A DNA stretch of 64,000 nucleotides from Cenococcum geophilum 1.58. Taxonomy: Eukaryota; Ascomycota; Dothideomycetes; Gloniales; Gloniaceae. The position numbers were made by a program, and so were the translations under genes. The notes under the pieces are model-generated. The model was not told where the DNA came from, made no database searches, and saw only the letters and a program-made list of their open reading frames with translations. Where the stretch lies: the NCBI GenBank assembly GCA_001692895.1, contig KV748287.1, positions 162,243 to 226,242 of the forward strand. The letters are read 5' to 3'. Shown here one piece after another: positions 10,715-24,162 of the stretch. The number at the start of each line of letters is the position of its first letter. The first letter of the stretch is position 1.

Positions 10715-10880
10715 TGTCGGGAATAAGGCAAGCGGTCGTTATATAACGCCACAGCACTAGCGTAGCGAGGAGTCTTAGGCTCCTCGCCCTTCCTTATTCT
10801 AATAAATAAGCTTTATTAACCACCATCACTATAACCTACTTAAGTAGTCGTTATTGGTGAGTTACCCTATATAACCAACA
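10715..10880 (-). mobile_element. Solo Copia LTR, 166 bp
   Basis: Begins TGTCGGGAATAAGG and ends ATATAACCAACA. A perfect 5-bp duplication ATAAG lies on both sides (10710-10714 and 10881-10885). It is the reverse complement of the Copia-2 LTRs (26280-26444 and 28584-28748) with near-identical length. It interrupts the Gypsy-1 RT frame exactly at PLYK, and the reading resumes after one ATAAG copy. It marks an insertion whose internal part was removed by LTR-LTR recombination. Confidence 0.88.
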
Positions 10881-12455
10881 ATAAGAGACCCTACTTAATA
10901 TTAAAAGATAAACTTCTAGTTATAAAAAAGTATATTAATAAGCACCTTAATAAAGGGTTTATTTATCCCAGTATATTACTAGCAGCCGCCCCTATCCTTC
11001 TTACTAAGAAGCTAAAAGGAGGTATCTAATTCTATATTAACTATAGAGGACTTAACGCTATTATAATTAAAAACTAATACCTAGTATTACTTATACGGGA
11101 GACCCTTAAGCGGCTTAGCTAAGCTAAAATCTATACTAAGCTTAATATTATCGCCGCCTTTAACTATTTTTAAATACAGGAAGGTAATAAATAGAAAACC
11201 GTATTTATATTACGCTTTAGCTAATTTAAATATCCTATTATACCCTTTAGCGTATATAACGGCCTAGGCACCTTNTAAAGCTATATTAATAACGCCTTAT
11301 AGGACTACCTTAATAACTTCTGCTCTACGTACCTAGATAATATACTTATTTATAATAATAACCCTTTTAAGCATACTAAATATATTTAAAAGGTCCTATA
11401 GCGCCTTAGGGGCGTAGGACTTTATATTAATTTAAAGAAATATAAATTCTTAGTTATAGAAGTAAAATACCTTAAACTAATTATTACTACTAAGGGTGTC
11501 TATATAGACCCTAAGAAGGTACGTATAATTACTAAATAGTAAGCCCCTAACTATATTAAGGACGTATAAGACTTCCTTAGTTTTACTAACTTCTATTAGA
11601 AATTCATATACAACTTCTTAGGCGTAGTAGTATTACTTATAGCAATAATATAAATAAAGGGCCTTTCTATAAAAGGAAGAAAAATATACCTACGCTTTAC
11701 CTAGACGCCTAAATACAAAAAGGCGTTCTAAGACCTTAAAAATACCTTTACTAAAGCACCTATCCTAGCTTACTTTACACTAGAATAACAACTATTTTAA
11801 AACCAACTCCTTAGACCACGTTAACGTAGGCGTTCTCTCCTAGATAGGTAATAACGGTCTTCTTTACCTAGTCGCATTCTACTCGTCTAAGCTTATACTA
11901 TAAGAGTATAACTATAAGATCTATAATAAAGAACTCCTTACAATTGTATAAGCGTTTAAAGAATTTTAACTAGAACTTTCTTTAGCAAAGCCTAACTAGC
12001 TAACTAAAGTCCTTACGGACTATCGCAACTTTAAGTACTTTATAACTATAAAGTAGCTAAACTAACGCCAAGTATATTAGAATAAGTTCCTCTTTAGTTT
12101 TAACTTTAAAATTATATATAGACTAAGAGTATAAGATACTAAACCTAATAGCCTAATACGCCGCTTATAAGACCTTCCTTAGTTTAAAGATAACCCTTAT
12201 AACTAGTTCTAATAATAAACAATCCTAAAAGTACGAAATTTAGCCCTAGGTATACTACCTACAATAAAGCTAATTATACCTTAGCTTTATACTATAGAAC
12301 TAAAGTTACCTCCTAAAATTAATAAGCTTATTACTATGGTATATAACACCTCTATTAACCTATTACTATATTAACTTATTACTATAAAGACTATTAGCGC
12401 TTATATGCTACCTACTAACCTCTAAAGCTTAGGCTAGATTAATATAACAGCTTTA
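10881..12455 (+). pseudogene. Gypsy-1 reverse transcriptase and RNase H (decayed)
   Basis: Reads through stops as KKLKGGI*FYINYRGLNAI (RT domain 2), later a YLDNILIY box at about 11330-11353 where family members have YLDD, then YEIYNKELLTIV*AFKEF (RNase H). The second catalytic Asp codon is AAT (Asn), a G-to-A change. One N is present at 11275. The frame stops at the Copia-1 insertion. Confidence 0.82.
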
Positions 12456-12460
12456 AAAGT

Positions 12461-12667
12461 TGTTGGTCATATAGAGTGACTCACCAATAACGACTACTTA
12501 AGTAGGTTACAGTGATGTTGGTTAATAAAGCTTATTAATTAGAATGAGGAAGGGCGAGGAACTTAAGGCTCCTTACCACGCTAGTGCCGCGGCGACACGT
12601 GATGGCAACTTGCTATTACGTGACGGCAGTTTGCTATACGTAACGGCAACTTGCCTTATTCCCAACA
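12461..12667 (-). repeat. Copia-1 3' LTR
   Basis: 207 bp. It is longer than the 165-166-bp Copia-2/solo LTRs because of an extra GGCAACTTGC-type repeat stretch near 12604-12652, where the phrase appears three times. It shares the core CTCACCAATAACGACTAC with the other four copies. Confidence 0.82.
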
Positions 12668-12999
12668 CTAGTAACTCTTCTTTTATGGTTACCATCTATA
12701 TATAAATACTACTTAACTATTATAACAAATATAGATCCTCCTTACTTACTATTACTATTATAATATAAGTCTCGCTGTCCCAAAATTTGCCTCTTAGCAC
12801 GTAGCTCTCTTGCTTAGAAGTTGTAGGTAGGTATTTTATTTAGAGGGCCGCCAAGGCGCTAGTAGTAAGCGAGCTAATAGCGATTTTCCATCCCGGGGAT
12901 GGAAAATCCTAATTAGCTAGGTTAAGTTAGGGTCTATAAAATGTAACTAATTAGATAACTTTAACCGCCGGTTAAAGTTCCTAGACATTTTAAGACCTT

Positions 13000-14640
13000 A
13001 TATAACTAAGAAATTTCTAAGGACTCCCTTTTAACCTAACCTTTAACTTATATACGTAGAGTATTTATATTAACAAACGTCTCTAGTGCTTTGTTTAGGT
13101 TCGCCTTTATTATTGCATCTACTAGGTTATCTTAGCCATTAATCTATTAAATCTTAAAGAGTTCTTAACACTTATAGGATTGCTAAAGTGCTATAATATT
13201 AATTATAAGGCGCTTCTCCTTTATAGTACCGAGCTTAACTAAACACTTATAGAGGGAATATAAGTTGGTGTATATAATTATAGGGATAACGGGAAGTTCG
13301 AGTCGATCTATAATTATCTTTAGGGTAGTTCTAATTGTAATTGCTATATTAACTCCGCTAACTATTCCATATATCTCTAACGCTAAAATACTTTAGGTAA
13401 CGCGCTTACTCTTAGTTAAGCTCTAATAGATAAGGTTACTATAGATTATAAAGTTATTCTCTTTAGTAAATTTATTTGCGATAATAATCTTATATCCTAA
13501 CTAGGAGCTAAAATCTTTATTATTTATAAACGATCTATTAATAAATATAAAGAGCTTAGCGGTAGGAAGATTAATAGGCACGTAAAGTAGTCCCCAATTA
13601 AGATAGTTTATTTGCTAGAAAAGACGCTTATTTAGGGTAAGAACGTCATCCTTAGTAGGTTCCTAGTATTAAGCGGTAATAGAGAGATTGAATAAAGCCT
13701 TAGGTTGGCAGATAGAAGCAATATAAGCTCCGCGAGCACGTTGCTTTACGTATCCTTGCTTTAGAGAATTAACGTTAATAACGTTAATCTTCTTACCTTA
13801 ACCCTTCTAGCGTAAAGCAATAGAATCCTTATTTAGGGAGAGGATGCATCTATTAAAGAGTAATAGTGTTATTAAATTAAGCTTTTCTTTTGGCTTTATT
13901 ATAAGATTTACCTTTACTAGCTTATCTTCTTTAAGAGCTAAGAATTAGTCGTCTCCTAAGATAATTATATTGTTAGTCTATATACCGATAATTCTAAATA
14001 GAGTTCCTATAGTTGTAATAAGGAAGCAGGGATTAAATATAGATATAGTTATTAAAAGCTTCTCTTTATAGTACTTACTGTAGGTAGCCCACTAGTAAGT
14101 TCCTACCTCTGCGATTCTATATAATGGCTTAAGTATAACCATAATCATATCCTTAAGATACTAGTGGCGAATTTGCTCTAGAAGGTATACTAATATTAAG
14201 CGCTAAAGGTGTATCTCTAATTAGGTGTAGGCTTAAGTAATATCTTATAAATAAACCGCTATTCTATTCTTTATTAAGGAGGGAGCTAATATAATAATAA
14301 CTTACTAACTAGCTCGTTAAATTATAGGAGATTGTATAAGAATTATCTCTTTACTATTATTATTGTAACCTTAGATAATAAGCCTTAATTTCTTAAATGG
14401 GGCGTTAGTAGCTTTGCCCTTAATCTCATTAACCATCCTTAACTTAAAGATGCGAACTTTATTAAACTTAGTAGGGTTATATTTCTTAAATTTAAAGACT
14501 CCTCTTATAATAAGACTATCGATCTTCTACTTATTAGATACTTAGAAAGAAGCTCTAAGGGTTATAATACGACCTTCCTTTTAGAGCTATTTTATAAGCT
14601 TAAAGTTAGCCTTTTCTTTGGCTATTATAAGGCCATTAAT
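13000..14640 (-). pseudogene. Copia-1 reverse transcriptase/RNase H (decayed)
   Basis: The minus-strand reading in one main frame gives KFKKYNPTKFNKVRIFKLRM, then long Ty1/Copia RT stretches, LGYKIIIANKFTKENNFII, and the RNase H end with INGQDNLVDA. Stops replace Gln and Trp positions. Just beyond its C-terminus (12957-12979) is the shared dyad motif AACTTTAACC / GGTTAAAGTT. Confidence 0.8.
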
Positions 14641-17600
14641 AACTTAACTCTATTCTTAATAGCGGCAATAAATTATTCTTTAAAATTAATAAGATATTAG
14701 CGATTTTGTAATCCCTTCGGGCGACCTCTACCGCGTTATAGTTGTGGCGCCTCTACTACAATTATATTAGGATTGTAGTCGCCTTCTAAAGTATATTAAT
14801 TATAGTTCTCTTTTAGGGCATCTTCTAGGGCATCCTATAAAGGCTTAGAATTGTTATCTTTATAGTAAGGCTTAATAATAGTTAAACGGAATTAAGTGGG
14901 TTTATAAGGCATCTAAATAGTATAAGTTTAACTATTAATTACAATAAGTTAATATAGGCCTAACTATCCTCCCTTTTTACGCTATACGCGTACCTTAGAC
15001 TAGAGTAGTAGATTAATTATAGTTAAGGTGTTTGGGCCATTTCTTATTCCTAGTGCGTTATTAACCTAATATATAGCATAGAGGCGTTACACCTCCTTTA
15101 TTGCCTTATAAATTGCCTTAACTTATTACACAACAGAGGGAGATAGTAGAGAATTGTTAGTTATTTATAGGTAGGTGCTAAAGACTAGTAATATAGGTAC
15201 GAGTTTATCTGGGCTAGCGGAATTATTAATAGCTTTAATAGCCATTTATAAGGTAAGTTCTTCGCTAGCGTCTTTTAGTTCTAAAGAGATAAACTTATAT
15301 ACGCGGCGTAATGGCGCGTGATATCGCTCTACTTTTCTAATACTATTATATACCTTAATAGGGACTTCCTTAACCTTAATTGCTATTGCCTTTATCTGTT
15401 ATTAGAACTCTATAGATAAGAAGTTCTTTCCTATATTATGGACGATTTAATTAGGGGGTCCTAAATAGATATTAATCTAGTATAACTAAAGGGTATCCTA
15501 TGCGTTTCTAGCTAATATATTTTTTAAGAAACGCGCGGCTTAGAAGGAGGTTAAGAAGTTAATAACTTAGAGTACTGGCTTGCCGCTAAAATATATAACG
15601 TTAATAATAATACAGAAGTTAAAGTTATAGTTATCCTTAAGGGTAAACTTAAATCGGCTAGGGGACTTCTGGTTTATTTAGTAGTAATAGTAATACTTTA
15701 TAAGATGCTTAATTGCCTTAACCTTAACTTTATAGCCTACTTACTAAAGAACCCTAAGTAATTAATAAACGGATAGGTGGCCAAAATAATGGTATAGTTA
15801 GCGTAACTCTAACTTAGTTAGGTAGCTTTAAGCAACACTCTTTTTTAGTTAATAAAGGAGCAACTAAGGGTAACCCCACTTGCGTATAACAGGTACTTAA
15901 CTATCTCCCTATATAAGCATATTCTTAAGGTTGTTAAACTTAACGCCTAATTTATCTATATCTTTAATATAAAATAGAAATAGAGTATTTATAGGAATAA
16001 CGTGGAAAGTAATGCACCCTAAGGGGGTTTAGACCCTAATTATGCTAAGAGAGATTATAGTACCCTTGCTAAAACAAATTGTATATTAGCCTGCCGTTAA
16101 ATAGTTAATCTAAATAGAGTTATTAAGCTGCTAAAGGGCTCAAACTTAAGGTTCTCCTGCTATAGATACTCTTGCGGCTCTAGTATCTAGTATAATACTA
16201 TAAAAGACATTTACCGAGTATCTATTGTTAAAGGAGAACGCGGAGCTCTCCTTTAGCTTATTAAAGATATCTAACTTTGTAATAGAATGGAGCGTAGATT
16301 GGTTATTAAGAACAGTAACGGTTTATATACTATCTACCTTACTATACTTAGTAAAGTATTAGTTAGGTAAGTAGTCCTTAATTTCTATATCTATAAGAAG
16401 CTATTTAGCCTTATTAACCTTACCCTTAAGATCTTTTACGCCTTTATATTAAACTAGAAAGCTTTAAAAGTAGGCCGTAGTAGCCTTATAATTCTTAATA
16501 TTTCTTACACTCTAGCGAAACTTATTATATACCTCCTTTTATTTATTAAGAGAATGCCTAGTTAACTAGTAATTCGGTTTCTTATAAACGTAGTACTTCT
16601 TCTAGCAATTACTTTAAAATAAACCTCTATAAGGACCTCCACCTTTACCTTATAGTCGTTAATTATACCCTCTACCGTATTACCTACCCTAGCCACTATA
16701 TGTTTAATTAGTCCAGTTATAATTATATTAGTTAGGCGGGTTAATTAAAGTAGGTTAGAGTTAGGCGTTAAATTGCTATACTTCTTAAGAGCGTAGAGCG
16801 GTGTTAATAGAAGATCTTAATTAAGTATATACTCCTTTGTAAGTATTTACAGGATTAAAGAGAGCAAGGTTATATTCTTTAATACCTTAGCATACGCTAA
16901 TAACTTAATTACATAGGCTAAAGTCCTCTTAATATAATTTAGATAAACCACGCTAAATTATCTAAAGTTAATTAAAGAGCTTTTAAAAACAATTAAGCCG
17001 AGGAATACCTAGGTTTATAGTAATAATTTTTAAAAAGGTAGTCTCTCTCTATTCTAATATATACTGCTACTTATTCTCTTCTGTTTTAAAGTAGCATCTT
17101 AACTTATATACTATGCGGTTAAAATTATATCTTTTTTTTACTAAACGGTTATAATAGAAGGTACTAGCTTGGCCCTTAAGTATAACGGAATAAGCGTTGT
17201 AGTATTAATTAGACTCTATTCCTACCTTCTAGTAATAGTTATAGAAGATACGTAGTTTTAAATTAAGAACATTATATAATTCCCTACTAAACTTCTTCTC
17301 CTAATCTAAATAGAGCTTCGTAAGCTCTATAAGTAATTTTAAACTACCTCCAATTTAAGATTAAGATAGAGGAGGTAGGGGTTATATTATAGGCTATAGT
17401 GGGGACGTAGGTCTAGTCGGTAGAGTCTAAAGGTTATTAAATCGCGAAGCAATAGGATCCTATACCTACTCTTATTAGGGTATAGTATTTAATATTAAGG
17501 TTATAGGTTAAATTAGATATAAAGGAGTTAAAGGCGGAGGTAGGTTTATCTCTAAAGGTGTATTACTTGGGTTTTATTATAAGTTAAGCTTCCTTATAGT

Positions 17601-18349
17601 GCGTAGTTAGTGCTTAATCTCTTATAGAGTCCATTTGTGCTCTTCTTTTGCGTTAATAACCTACTTCTAAATATTATCTCTAATAGTACCCCCGTCCTTA
17701 GGGATAAATACTTAATTCTCCTAAAGGAAGTTATAAAAGTCCTATATAATATCCTTTATCTATTTAATAAAGTCCTCCTTTATACATTCCTATAGCGCGG
17801 TATCGTTATATTTACTATCCTTATAATATACCATACGGTATAATAAAAATCTATTTAAGTCTTGTTTATTAGCGTTTATAAGGTTAATTATAGCTTTATT
17901 TTATATCTTTAGGTTAATATCTTTCTTATACTTCTTTAGGTAGGTTAATGCTATAGTAGGTATAGAATTAACGGGGTATCGTACATTAAAGGTAGGTAGG
18001 ATTTTTGGTTTTATAGGATCTTATAGGTTTACTATCAAGAGGTAGGCAATTTAAGATGTTATTTAACGCGTTTTAGACGTTAACTTAGAACCTTAGGTTT
18101 AGTAATACTTCTAACCTAAAGTACTTAACTAAATATTTGTAAACGCGGTTGTTCTACATAATAGACACAACTTAGTATCTCCTAGTACTTAGTAACACTT
18201 CTATTATTAGTTTTCTGTAAGTCTAAGGTAGTACAGTATTACCGGAATCCATTCTATATAAGCGCATATAGTGCCCCTATATAAGACTATCTCTTCTATT
18301 TAAAAACCTAGCTACTCTATAGTTAACTACATATTTAACTACTAATTAG

Positions 18350-18556
18350 TGTTAGTTATATAGGGTAACTCACTAATAACGACTACTTAAGTAGGTTATA
18401 GTGATGTTAGTTAATAAAGTTTATTAATTAGAATAAGGAAAGGCAAGGAACTTAAGGCTCCTCGCCACACTAGTGCCGCAGCAACATATAATGGCAACTT
18501 GCCATTACGTGACAGCAGTTTACTGTACGTAACGGCAACTTACCTTATTCCTAACA
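18350..18556 (-). repeat. Copia-1 5' LTR
   Basis: 207-bp partner of 12461-12667. It reads TGTTAG...CTAACA, with TTGG and CCAA mutated by transitions. It lies directly upstream (on the element strand) of the gag-like region. Confidence 0.82.
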
Positions 18557-18561
18557 AAAGT

Positions 18562-18874
18562 AAAAGAAAACAAGCTCTATTATAGAGGCCGCCTATTTAT
18601 CCCTAACTTAGAAAATCTATAACAGTAACTAATCTAAATAGCCTATAACCTCTAATTAAGCGGCTACCTAGGTAGAGGAGGAACCTATAAGCTTCTTAGC
18701 TAATATTACTTCTAGCTAAAAATAATAGACTTAGTTAAACACTTTATAGGCGCCTACTATAGTTATAAGCGCACTAAGGCCTTTAATATAAAGTACTAAG
18801 GATTACTATACCCTCTACTAGTACCTATATAACAATAGGCAGATATCGCTATAGATTTCATTATTAACCTACTA
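18562..18874 (+). pseudogene. Gypsy-1 integrase N-terminal half
   Basis: Conceptual reading: KLYYRGRLFIPN, then LSGYLGRGGTYKLLS*YYF (zinc-binding region), then IGAYYSYKRTKAFNIKY and ADIAIDFIINLLR, the start of the catalytic core. It ends at the LINE insertion; the duplicated 15-mer ATTATTAACCTACTA spans 18860-18874. Confidence 0.82.
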
Positions 18875-21800
18875 AGACACCTTCGCATTAATTAGGCTAT
18901 TTATAAAAGCCGCAACAGCAGCAAAACCAGCCTAAAAACCACTTAATAAAGCAACCCAATATCGGAATCCTATTCCCTACACCGAGAAACCCCATAAAAC
19001 CACGCCGCCCCCTATCTAGAGCATAGGGGACAACAGAGGGGCGTAGGCTCCCCGCTAAAGTCGCGAGAGTTATAACGCGCGGGAGCCGAACCACAAACCA
19101 GGTAGGCAACAACGCAAAAAAAATAGCTACTAGTAATAGTAAAAACTAAAGGAAACACTTAAACAAATTAAAGACAATCTTATAAAAGAGGAGGAAGAAA
19201 CTCCACGGCACTAGATACTTGCTTTTATTTAAGAGGCAATATAGCACATTAAAGCCCTCTTAACGCGTCTAGTCCCCTAAATAACCTAAGAATAAGAGAC
19301 TAAGGCCTAGCTTAACCAAATTAAAGCTAGTATTAAGAAAATCCAAACAGAAACGCGTAAAGGAGGACCCCTAGGCCTAGGAGTTCCCCTAGTATAGGTC
19401 TAAACATAGGCAGCCGTCGCTGCGCAGGCGGCCCGCATAGTAAACGTAGTTGCGGCACTACAGAGAGCAAGTATACGCGTCCGGCTTAAGGAGCCCTAGG
19501 GCTATAAACTAGGGGAGCTTCTTAAGACTATTTAAAGAATAATACTAAGCGCATACGCCATATGTACCCTTAATAGTAGGGATATAGATATCTATATCCC
19601 CTCCTAAATAATAAAGGACTAAATCCTAAACGGGCTAAACGCGCTAGGACTTAGGATACTAAGAAAAGATTATCTCCTAGAAGTACCAGGAGTCCCACTT
19701 AAGACTCTAATTAATAGCAAAAGAAACGTAGATAATTTAGAATTAACTTAATCCATTTATAAAGCTATAAAGCGCCTTATATCTAGAATAGCTATTAGCC
19801 GGATCTAATAGCTATACAACCCTAAAGCGTAGGCGAAACGCTAGGTAAACTCTAATAGTACCTAGAGAGAACCTAAGAAGACTAGGGGAATAATTATAAT
19901 TAGTATCCTAACCTAAGTAATTTAGCAAAAGATTATAAAAAGTAGGATAGTTATTAAATCCTAGCTTTTTAAGACTAGGCTATTTAAGAATAGCGTAATT
20001 ATAAAGTAATGCTACTACTATAATTAATAGGGGCATATATAAAGCGTATATAAAAAGTAAATAAAATATAGGTAATATACGGAACCATATAACACCACAG
20101 ATTGCCCTAAGGAAAGGGTATCCTATATTAACTACGGTAAAGCCCATAAAGTATAGTAAAGAAAAGAGTGTAGGACCTTTTAAAGCTACCTTAAAGGTAT
20201 CTAAATAAAGAGAATAGCCCTCTTAACGTAGTCGCTCCGTATATAAGAAGCCATAAAAATAATATACTAACCCTTAATATTAGGAAACCTTATAATCAGC
20301 ACTAATAAGAAAAGAGGACGGGAAATATCTTACCTAGGGACCTAAAAATAACCACTTAAACGGGGACTAGGCAAACCATCTTTTATTAAAATAGTAAGTA
20401 AAGATAGATTATAATTAAGGCTCCGGCTTCGCGCCAATAGAGCAATAATAGTTAATAGCGAAAATAATAAGAAATAGGACACAGATATAAATAAGCCTAT
20501 ACCTACTTTAAATAAGTAAATATACAATTATCTAGTATAACTGCGGAAATACAAACCAAGGGGCGTATCGCCCTTTTTTTAACAGCGTTATACTAGCGGA
20601 CCACTAGGTCCTTATAATTTAAAAGCCGGTATATAACAGATATACCAAATTAATATACTGCCCTAGAGGATTCACACTTATATATAACGCTCTCCCCACA
20701 ACAAAGGTCTGCTTTATAATTAGCTAAAATATTAACGCCGCGTATTAGAAGCGTAAATAGTACAGCCCCTTTACTACAGCCCTCTAGGTACGCCTAAAGG
20801 GGCTAGAGGCTACAATTATTAATATCTATAACTCGCGCGAAGATGGCCCTTAAATTAGGGCATAGCCTAAGGTTAAAATAGCTATTAAGGAAGCCAAGAA
20901 AGAAATCATACTTTTAGATAACTTTAATGCCTACCACCTAATATAGGGCGGAAAGCATATAGCTAGCAAAAAGCAGGCGGAACGCCTTCTAGCCAAAACT
21001 AATATTAGAGGCCTAGTACTCGCCACACTAAAAGGAGAGCCTATATAGAAAAGAGGGCAATAGGAAAGTATAATAAACCTTACGTTTATATCACCAGATC
21101 TATACAAAAAAGTTAACTTCTATAGTATAGTTAAGAAATAGGCCCTTATAAGAGACCATATACTAATCCGCATCTAAATTAATAACGCCAGCTGTCCGCT
21201 AGCGAAACGCTAGCGCCTTACCCTTAAAAAGCTAAACTTATAGGGCTTTCTCCAAAGCATCTAGGAGCTTAACTAGACCACATCTAAAGACCCCTTTTAA
21301 GCCCTTTAGGAAGGGATTAAGTAAGCACTTAAAGAACACTGCCTATAAGCATAGCCTAGCCGGCAGGCCCGTTAAGAATAGTCACTATAGGCCATATAGC
21401 TCCACGCCGGCGCCTAATAGGCGCGATAACAGCTCTAAGCTTATAACAACCCTAAGGACCACCAAAGATATTTAGCATTAAACAATTAACTATAAAAAGA
21501 GACTAGGAGAGTCAGTCATAATAACTAAAAACGCTTTATTTATAAACTTACTAAAAACTAGTTAAAACTATATAACAAGGGACTTTGGACTCTATTAAAA
21601 TAGAGCAAAAAAGCAAGTATAGTAAAGGCGGACCCCTATCTACTAGACCTTAGGAGGTCTACTAAGGATCCCTTAATAGACAATAATATTATAAAGGCTA
21701 ATATCCTTATAGCTAAGTTCTTTCCTAAAACTAAAATAGCAGACCTTAGCAACATAAAGACAATAAGGGAACAAAATGTGCTTAATATTAGCCCCACCAT

Positions 21801-24162
21801 CTCAACAGAAGAAATTAGTAAGCTTATTAGGAGTCTTCTAAATAGAAAAGCCCTAGGACTAGATAGTATACCAAATAAGGTCCTTAAAGTAGTCGCCCTA
21901 GTTATTATAAAAGATTTAGCAGAAGCAGCTAGTTATTACTTTACCAGCGGAATAATACCAGAAAGCCTTAAAGAATCTATAACTATAATATTACGTAAAA
22001 AAGGAAAGAAATACTACTCTCTCCTAAGCAGCTATAGACCAATTACCCTTAAAAACACGCTAGCAAAAGTCCTAAAAAAGTATATAGCCAATATTATATC
22101 CGAGGCTGCGGAGGAGTATAGGCTACTCCTTTAGAACCAGATAGGAGCAAGGCGTAAATAATCCACACTATTAGCAATAGGACTGCTTAGCTCTTACGTA
22201 CAAACAGCGTAGCGAACGCGCCGCGGGTATATAGTGTTAATACTAAGCCTAGACTTAGTAGGGGCATTTAACAATATCTCCTATAAAAGGCTCCTCTACA
22301 TCCTAAAAAAAAAGGCTTTTTAAAGTGGCTTATAGACTTCGTATAAAGCTTCCTAATAGTATATAAAACCCGTATTAAGTTTATAGGATATAAGAGCAAC
22401 TAGATTTAGACACAGACAGGCATCCCCTAGGGGTTACCCTTATCACTAATCTTATTCCTCTTTTTTATATTAGAGCTATTAGAGAAATTCTAGTACCCTA
22501 ACAGCGGCACGCTAGGGTTTAGCTTTGTAGACAACATAAACCTTATTACCTAGGGGGACTCCACAGTAGAGAACTGTTAATAATTAGAGGCCGCCTATAA
22601 CTGCTACGCTATATAGGCAAATCGACACGGGGCGGCGTTCGCCTCTAAGAAGTATTAGCTTATACACTTTATAAGGTAATAGCGCTACGCCATTACAGAC
22701 CTTACGTCCACCGTACGTATCACCGGCTGCGAGATAGCCCCCTAAAAAACTAGCATACGAGTCCTAGGGATCTAGGTAGACCCTAAGCTCCAATAAAAAA
22801 AACAGGTCAAAAAGGCCGTAAGTAAGGGCTTAGCAGCCTTTAAAGCGATATTAAGGATTACCGCGTCTACATAGGGCCCATTAATACGCCGCTCACGCCT
22901 CCTATATATAGCTACCGTCCAACCAGCAATGCTATATAGCGCCTAAGTATAGGGAGTACGGGATGACGGCGGAACGCTAGTAAAAAGTTTGCTTAAACTA
23001 CTATAGAAAGTCTAAAACTAGTATCTCCGTAGGGTTATAGGGGCATACTAGTAAACACCAATAGCTGCAATAGAGAAGGAAGCGGCTATTCCCCTAATCT
23101 AACTCCATATTAAAACGACAGCCCTCTAAAAAGCCGCCAAGACGGCCTCTAATAGAGTAGAAAAAAAATTAGTAGAGGTACTTAACGGTATCTAGAATAT
23201 ATTAGTAAAGCGCCAGCAAAAAACAAAACGGCTACTAGTACTATTAGAAGCGCTTAGGGAACGCGTAAAGGACTATAAAAATAAGATATAAGGCTTCCTC
23301 GCGCACTAAAAGGACTATATAAAGCAGGAAGCTGCAATAAACCCTCATAAGCGTAGCTAGCGGAACGCCAGCAGAGCGTAGGCGGAGCGCCGCCACTATA
23401 TAGGAGGTTACCAGCACTAAAGGCAGGCAACTACCTTTATTGCGAAATAGGCAGATTTAGAATAGCGATAACAGTAGCAGGTAAAGGCTAAAGACTATAC
23501 AGAAACTATATAGAAGACCCTATAGGGAAAACCTATAATCCCATTATATAAAGGCCTAATAAAAGCAAAGGCTATAGCACTATTTCTCCTTTGTATAGAG
23601 GTAATAGGGCTTAATATATGGCTTACATCCGTTGGTGTACTAGTAGTTCTCCTATAGTGCGAATATAGCTAAATAAAGCAGATAGTCTACTATATGCTAT
23701 TCTAGTATCCACACTACCAAAGGGCGGACTTTATAGCAAAATGCGCCTCTAAACGCCTTTAGGATATTTTAAATAATAAAGAAAGCGCCCAAGTAGCAGC
23801 AAAATGGCTAGTATAGTTAGGTATTTTACCCCAGTTTTAGGTAGTAAAGGTAATAGATATAGAGGATATAAGTAAATACCAGCCCTTTTAAAGCCTAGAG
23901 GACTGGTAAAAGAATAAGGGTAAAAGAACAAGGAAAGAAGGGGGTAGAGTAAGATTGTCCGCGAAGCGCGGCTAGTTGGCTTAATATGCAGACTTAAAGA
24001 CAGGTAGAAGGCGAGCCGCCGGCGCTCCGATGTCGGAACGCTGCTATCTCTCCAGCGCGGCCCAAGGTAGGGTTTTCTCTAAGTTAGAGTTTTTCCTATA
24101 GAAGGTATTAGCCTGCGTAGACCCACTAGGGGGACTAGGACGGGCGGTAAATTAAATTTATT
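18875..24162 (+). mobile_element. LINE-3: Tad1-like LINE, plus strand
   Basis: 5.29 kb between perfect 15-bp duplications ATTATTAACCTACTA (18860-18874 and 24163-24177). The order is an ORF1-like region (to about 20300) with Cys/His remnants, AP-endonuclease pieces (about 20700-21200, for example the NIRGLVLATLKGEP region), reverse transcriptase (about 21700-22800), and an RNase H/zinc C-terminus (about 23530-23960, AKCASKRL*DILNNKESAQ). The 3' tail ends in ATT repeats rather than poly(A). The RT active-site box reads FVDN (22524-22535). Confidence 0.83.
21778..22134 (+). pseudogene. LINE-3 reverse transcriptase, open fragment
   Basis: A 118-codon open stretch of the LINE reverse transcriptase. 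It contains NRKALGLDSIPNKVLK (the GPDGIPN-type motif) and SSYRPITLKNTLAKVLKK (the YRPISLLNTL-type motif). It opens after upstream stops and ends at a TAG where the family continues, so it is a fragment and not an independent gene. The initiating codon is not a real start. Confidence 0.85.

Larger units (their letters stand above)
12461..18556 (-). mobile_element. Copia-1: full-length Ty1/Copia retrotransposon
   Basis: Bounded by 207-bp LTRs (12461-12667 and 18350-18556) and a perfect TSD AAAGT (12456-12460 and 18557-18561). LTRs run TGTTGG...CCAACA at the left copy and are transition-mutated at the right. Element strand is minus: gag next to the right LTR (about 17540-18349), integrase around 15100-15900, RT/RNase H about 13000-14640. 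Legible pieces are KVERYHAPLRRVYK (integrase tail), then QGYVKQRARGAYIASICQP, INGQDNLVDAIIKANLNKAL and KRVT*SILALEIYG (RNase H). Many stops are present. It interrupts the Gypsy-1 integrase zinc-binding region, whose reading resumes at 18562. Confidence 0.87.
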
